A stretch of DNA of 16,014 nucleotides. Origin: SG8-41 sp032123035 (GTDB lineage Bacteria > Pseudomonadota > Gammaproteobacteria > Burkholderiales > SG8-41). This document shows, one piece after another, positions 12,886 through 16,014 of this stretch (positions within the stretch are counted from its first letter, which is position 1; each line of letters opens with the position of its first letter). The DNA is taken from contig JAQBFV010000151.1 in assembly GCA_032123035.1 (NCBI GenBank), positions 1 to 16,014 of the forward strand, read 5' to 3'. Both the position numbers and the translations under genes were made by a program. The notes under the pieces were generated by a model that ran no database searches, was not told where the DNA came from, and was given only the letters and a program-made list of their open reading frames with translations.

Positions 12886-13497
12886 TCAGCGGCGCAAACC
12901 GACAAGACTTCGCCACCAACGGTCGATCACTCGCCATTCGAAGTGTTGCGGCAGACTTCTCGTGAAGCGGTCGAACGCGGTCGGCTGGAGCCACTCCCAC
13001 ACGCCCAGCCCAATGCCCGCGAGTCCCGCCACGAACAGGATGAAACCCAGCAGCGATCGTGGAACGCGCACCAGGAGCGCCCAGGCCAGGCCTGTGCGCC
13101 CGCGCGGGTTGAGCATCATCAGCACGCCCGCACCGATGAGCAGCAGACCTGCCGCGATCAGCACCGGCGCGGGCCGGCGCGTTAAGTAGTGCACGGTCGA
13201 GTACCACAGCCCATCGGCGAGAACGTAAGCCGTCGTGATGAGCCCCGTCCCGATGAGCAACGCCATCAGCCCGACGATCATCGCCGGCGCGCCCGCATAG
13301 TCCTCGTAATTGTCGTCCGAGGCACGAAAACACATGCGGCGCGTGAAGACGGACTCGAGCCCGCCGAGCGCGATGCCCGCGCCAATCAGGAACACCCCGA
13401 GTTGAAAACCCTTGGGAAGGGCGAAGAACTGGCCGGCGATCACGGCGATGATGCCAATGATCACCGCGGTAGCTTCGATGAACGCGAGGAACCGCAT
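12886..13497 (-). CDS. Small integral membrane protein of unknown function
   Basis: I do not recognise this 203-residue protein. It is strongly hydrophobic, with about five membrane segments near residues 5-24, 31-50, 71-95, 108-128 and 143-168. Examples are AVIIGIIAVIAGQFFALP, LGVFLIGAGIALGGLES and PVLIAAGLLLIGAGVLMML. A short basic tail ends it (FEWRVIDRWWRSLVGLRR), probably cytoplasmic. There are no obvious catalytic motifs; CFRASDDNYEDYAGAP between segments two and three is the most polar loop. The ATG at 13497 was chosen because it begins the first hydrophobic segment; the Shine-Dalgarno sequence is weak. It lies between mpl and a CPBP protease gene, both separated by repeat-filled spacers, so co-transcription is uncertain. 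Confidence 0.75.
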   Translation of the reverse strand: MRFLAFIEATAVIIGIIAVIAGQFFALPKGFQLGVFLIGAGIALGGLESVFTRRMCFRASDDNYEDYAGAPAMIVGLMALLIGTGLITTAYVLADGLWYSTVHYLTRRPAPVLIAAGLLLIGAGVLMMLNPRGRTGLAWALLVRVPRSLLGFILFVAGLAGIGLGVWEWLQPTAFDRFTRSLPQHFEWRVIDRWWRSLVGLRR

Positions 13498-13535
13498 GGT
13501 GGCTACAGTTTAGCCCAGGAGACACCACTCACGGC

Positions 13536-13645
13536 GCGCCGCGTCTCCGCGGTTCAATTGTCGATCTTGCCTTTCTTGGCGTCCTTGGCGTCTTGGCGGT
13601 TCGTGTCTTTTCCTTCTTTTTTTTCCGCATCTTTGTGGTTCATTC
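13536..13645. repeat. GGCGGTTC-family repeats in the spacer before the CPBP gene stop
   Basis: Three tandem members of the family at 9705-9925: one ending GCGGTTCAATT (about 13537-13559), one with three 9-bp units TTGGCGTCC, TTGGCGTCT, TTGGCGGTT (about 13572-13603), and a diverged one, CTTTGTGGTTCATTCG (about 13629-13645). The TCA of the last is the minus-strand TGA stop of the CPBP gene. Confidence 0.8.
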
Positions 13646-14497
13646 GTGTGACGCTCGCGCCGCACGGCCGAACACCCACCAGTGGAAGGCCAGGGCGCCG
13701 GCGACCAGCGCCGTAAGAGAATAAACCGGATCGAGCTCGCGCGCAGTGAAGATCGACTCGGTCATGAGGGCAGATTCCTCGTAATTGGCCACCAGCGCGA
13801 GGAACACGTTATTGACCGCGTGCAGGCCGATGGCGAGCTCAAGGCGCCCGTCACGCAGCGCGCTCGTGGCGAGCAACATGCCGATCGCAAAATAATTGGC
13901 CGCCATTAGGAGTATGCCGTGCTGTTGCACCTCCGGGTTGAGGAGGTGTGGCACCGTGAAAACCACGCTGCTCAGGATCGCAATCATTGCCGGGTTGCGC
14001 GTAAGGCACCCGAATCCCTGCATCGCATAGCCGCGGAAGACCAGCTCCTCCGTCGCAGCCTGCAACGGCGTGAGCAGCAGCACGAGCAGCAGAAAGGGGA
14101 CGAATCGGGCCGCATTGAAGCTCAGGTAAAAGCGGTCGCGAAACAGCAGGAACTCGACCAGCGACAGCACCGCCGCGATGGCGAGCCAGACCACAGCACC
14201 GCGCCCCATCCGTCGCCAGTCGATGCGGGCCTCCGGCGTGATTAGGCTCAACAGCGGGCGGCGATGCAGCCACTTCACGGTCACCACCAGCCCGGCGAGC
14301 ATGACGAAGATGGAGAGGTTGACCGCGATGAAGTCGAGCCGCGGATCGAAAATATCGGCGCTGCTTAGCAACACGTACGGCACGAGGCCCAACCCGAGCC
14401 ACGACCCGGCGATGATCAAAGCGCCGAGGACGTAGCGCCACCACTCGTTGTGGCCGAGGAGTGCTAGGTCAAGGTAGCGTTCCGTCTCCGGCTTCAT
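13640..14497 (-). CDS. CPBP-family intramembrane metalloprotease
   Basis: CPBP (Rce1/Abi-type) proteins are multi-pass membrane proteins with a metal-dependent protease fold; many bacterial members have no known substrate. This 285-residue protein has about seven hydrophobic segments and all three family motifs in its second half: ATEELVFRGY (E150, E151, R155), FTVPHL (F180, H184) and GLHAVNNVF (H226, N230). The ATG at 14497 gives MKPETERYLDLALLGHNEWW. No Shine-Dalgarno sequence is visible, and an octamer array begins 7 bp upstream. The stop codon is supplied by a repeat. It lies 87 bp downstream of metH. No bacteriocin or immunity gene is nearby, so there is no support for an immunity role. 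Confidence 0.88.
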   Translation of the reverse strand: MKPETERYLDLALLGHNEWWRYVLGALIIAGSWLGLGLVPYVLLSSADIFDPRLDFIAVNLSIFVMLAGLVVTVKWLHRRPLLSLITPEARIDWRRMGRGAVVWLAIAAVLSLVEFLLFRDRFYLSFNAARFVPFLLLVLLLTPLQAATEELVFRGYAMQGFGCLTRNPAMIAILSSVVFTVPHLLNPEVQQHGILLMAANYFAIGMLLATSALRDGRLELAIGLHAVNNVFLALVANYEESALMTESIFTARELDPVYSLTALVAGALAFHWWVFGRAARASHE

Positions 14498-14504
14498 CGA
14501 ATGA

Positions 14505-14584
14505 GTGACTAGGTGACTAAGTAACTAAGTGACTAAGTGGCCAGCCGGTTTCAACTTTACAGAGACGCTATCGCAGTTACCTAG

Positions 14585-14588
<4 letters not shown>
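14505..14588. repeat. GTGACTAA octamer array with inverted copy across the metH spacer
   Basis: Four 8-bp units GTGACTAG, GTGACTAA, GTAACTAA, GTGACTAA (14505-14536) begin 7 bp from the CPBP ATG. GTTACCTAGTCAC (14576-14588) at the other end is the reverse complement of GTGACTAGGTAAC, matching 12 of 13 bases of the array start. Its TCA (14585-14587) is the metH stop codon. Confidence 0.8.

Positions 14589-16014
<1,426 letters not shown>

Noticed and set aside
13640..14497. CPBP protein as phage-abortive (Abi) or bacteriocin immunity gene
   Set aside because: The family name invites it, but the neighbours are metH and a small membrane protein, with no toxin, bacteriocin or phage genes.

Overview
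The window looks like a GC-rich betaproteobacterial chromosome segment. This rests on gene content and order: a dihydrolipoamide dehydrogenase (E3) carrying its own lipoyl domain, the run RNB exoribonuclease - TonB-family protein - aroE - mtgA, a YqiA-type esterase, mpl, metH, and the first codons of what looks like a PPi-dependent phosphofructokinase. I see no tRNA, rRNA, CRISPR, phage, transposase or recognisable defence locus.

Layout. Positions 1-39 (minus) hold the start of the phosphofructokinase-like gene, divergent from lpdA (165-2069, plus). A decayed DUF302 fragment (2086-2318) follows, then an uncharacterised 550-residue protein (2404-4056, plus). From 4200 to the right edge every gene is on the minus strand. 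Read in transcription order from the right these are metH (partial), a CPBP membrane protease, a small membrane protein, mpl, an AMI1-like amidase, yqiA, an RNase II/R-family enzyme, a TonB-family protein, aroE (frameshifted) and mtgA. Most are housekeeping functions: methionine synthesis, murein recycling and synthesis, RNA decay and the shikimate pathway. aroE and mtgA overlap by GTGA.

The unusual content is repeats, not genes. Almost every spacer is filled by short-period tandem arrays, mostly with 7-bp units of different sequence (TTCAAGG, GTGAATG, CACTGTT, GGTAAAC, GGGAAAC/AGGAAAT, CCTTGTA), plus 8- and 9-bp versions. In four spacers the array or a related sequence occurs again in inverted orientation at the far end, so the spacer could fold gene-to-gene as a hairpin. 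Arrays run into coding sequence: one forms the first codons of mtgA, others supply stop codons of mpl, the amidase, the CPBP gene and metH. A separate palindromic element, with core CCCCCTTTGnCAAAGGGGG, has multiplied in frame inside two proteins: the lipoyl-E3 linker of lpdA (six copies, 13-residue period) and a loop of Mpl (four copies). These protein-internal palindromes and the gene-to-gene inverted arrays are the best candidates for something undescribed.
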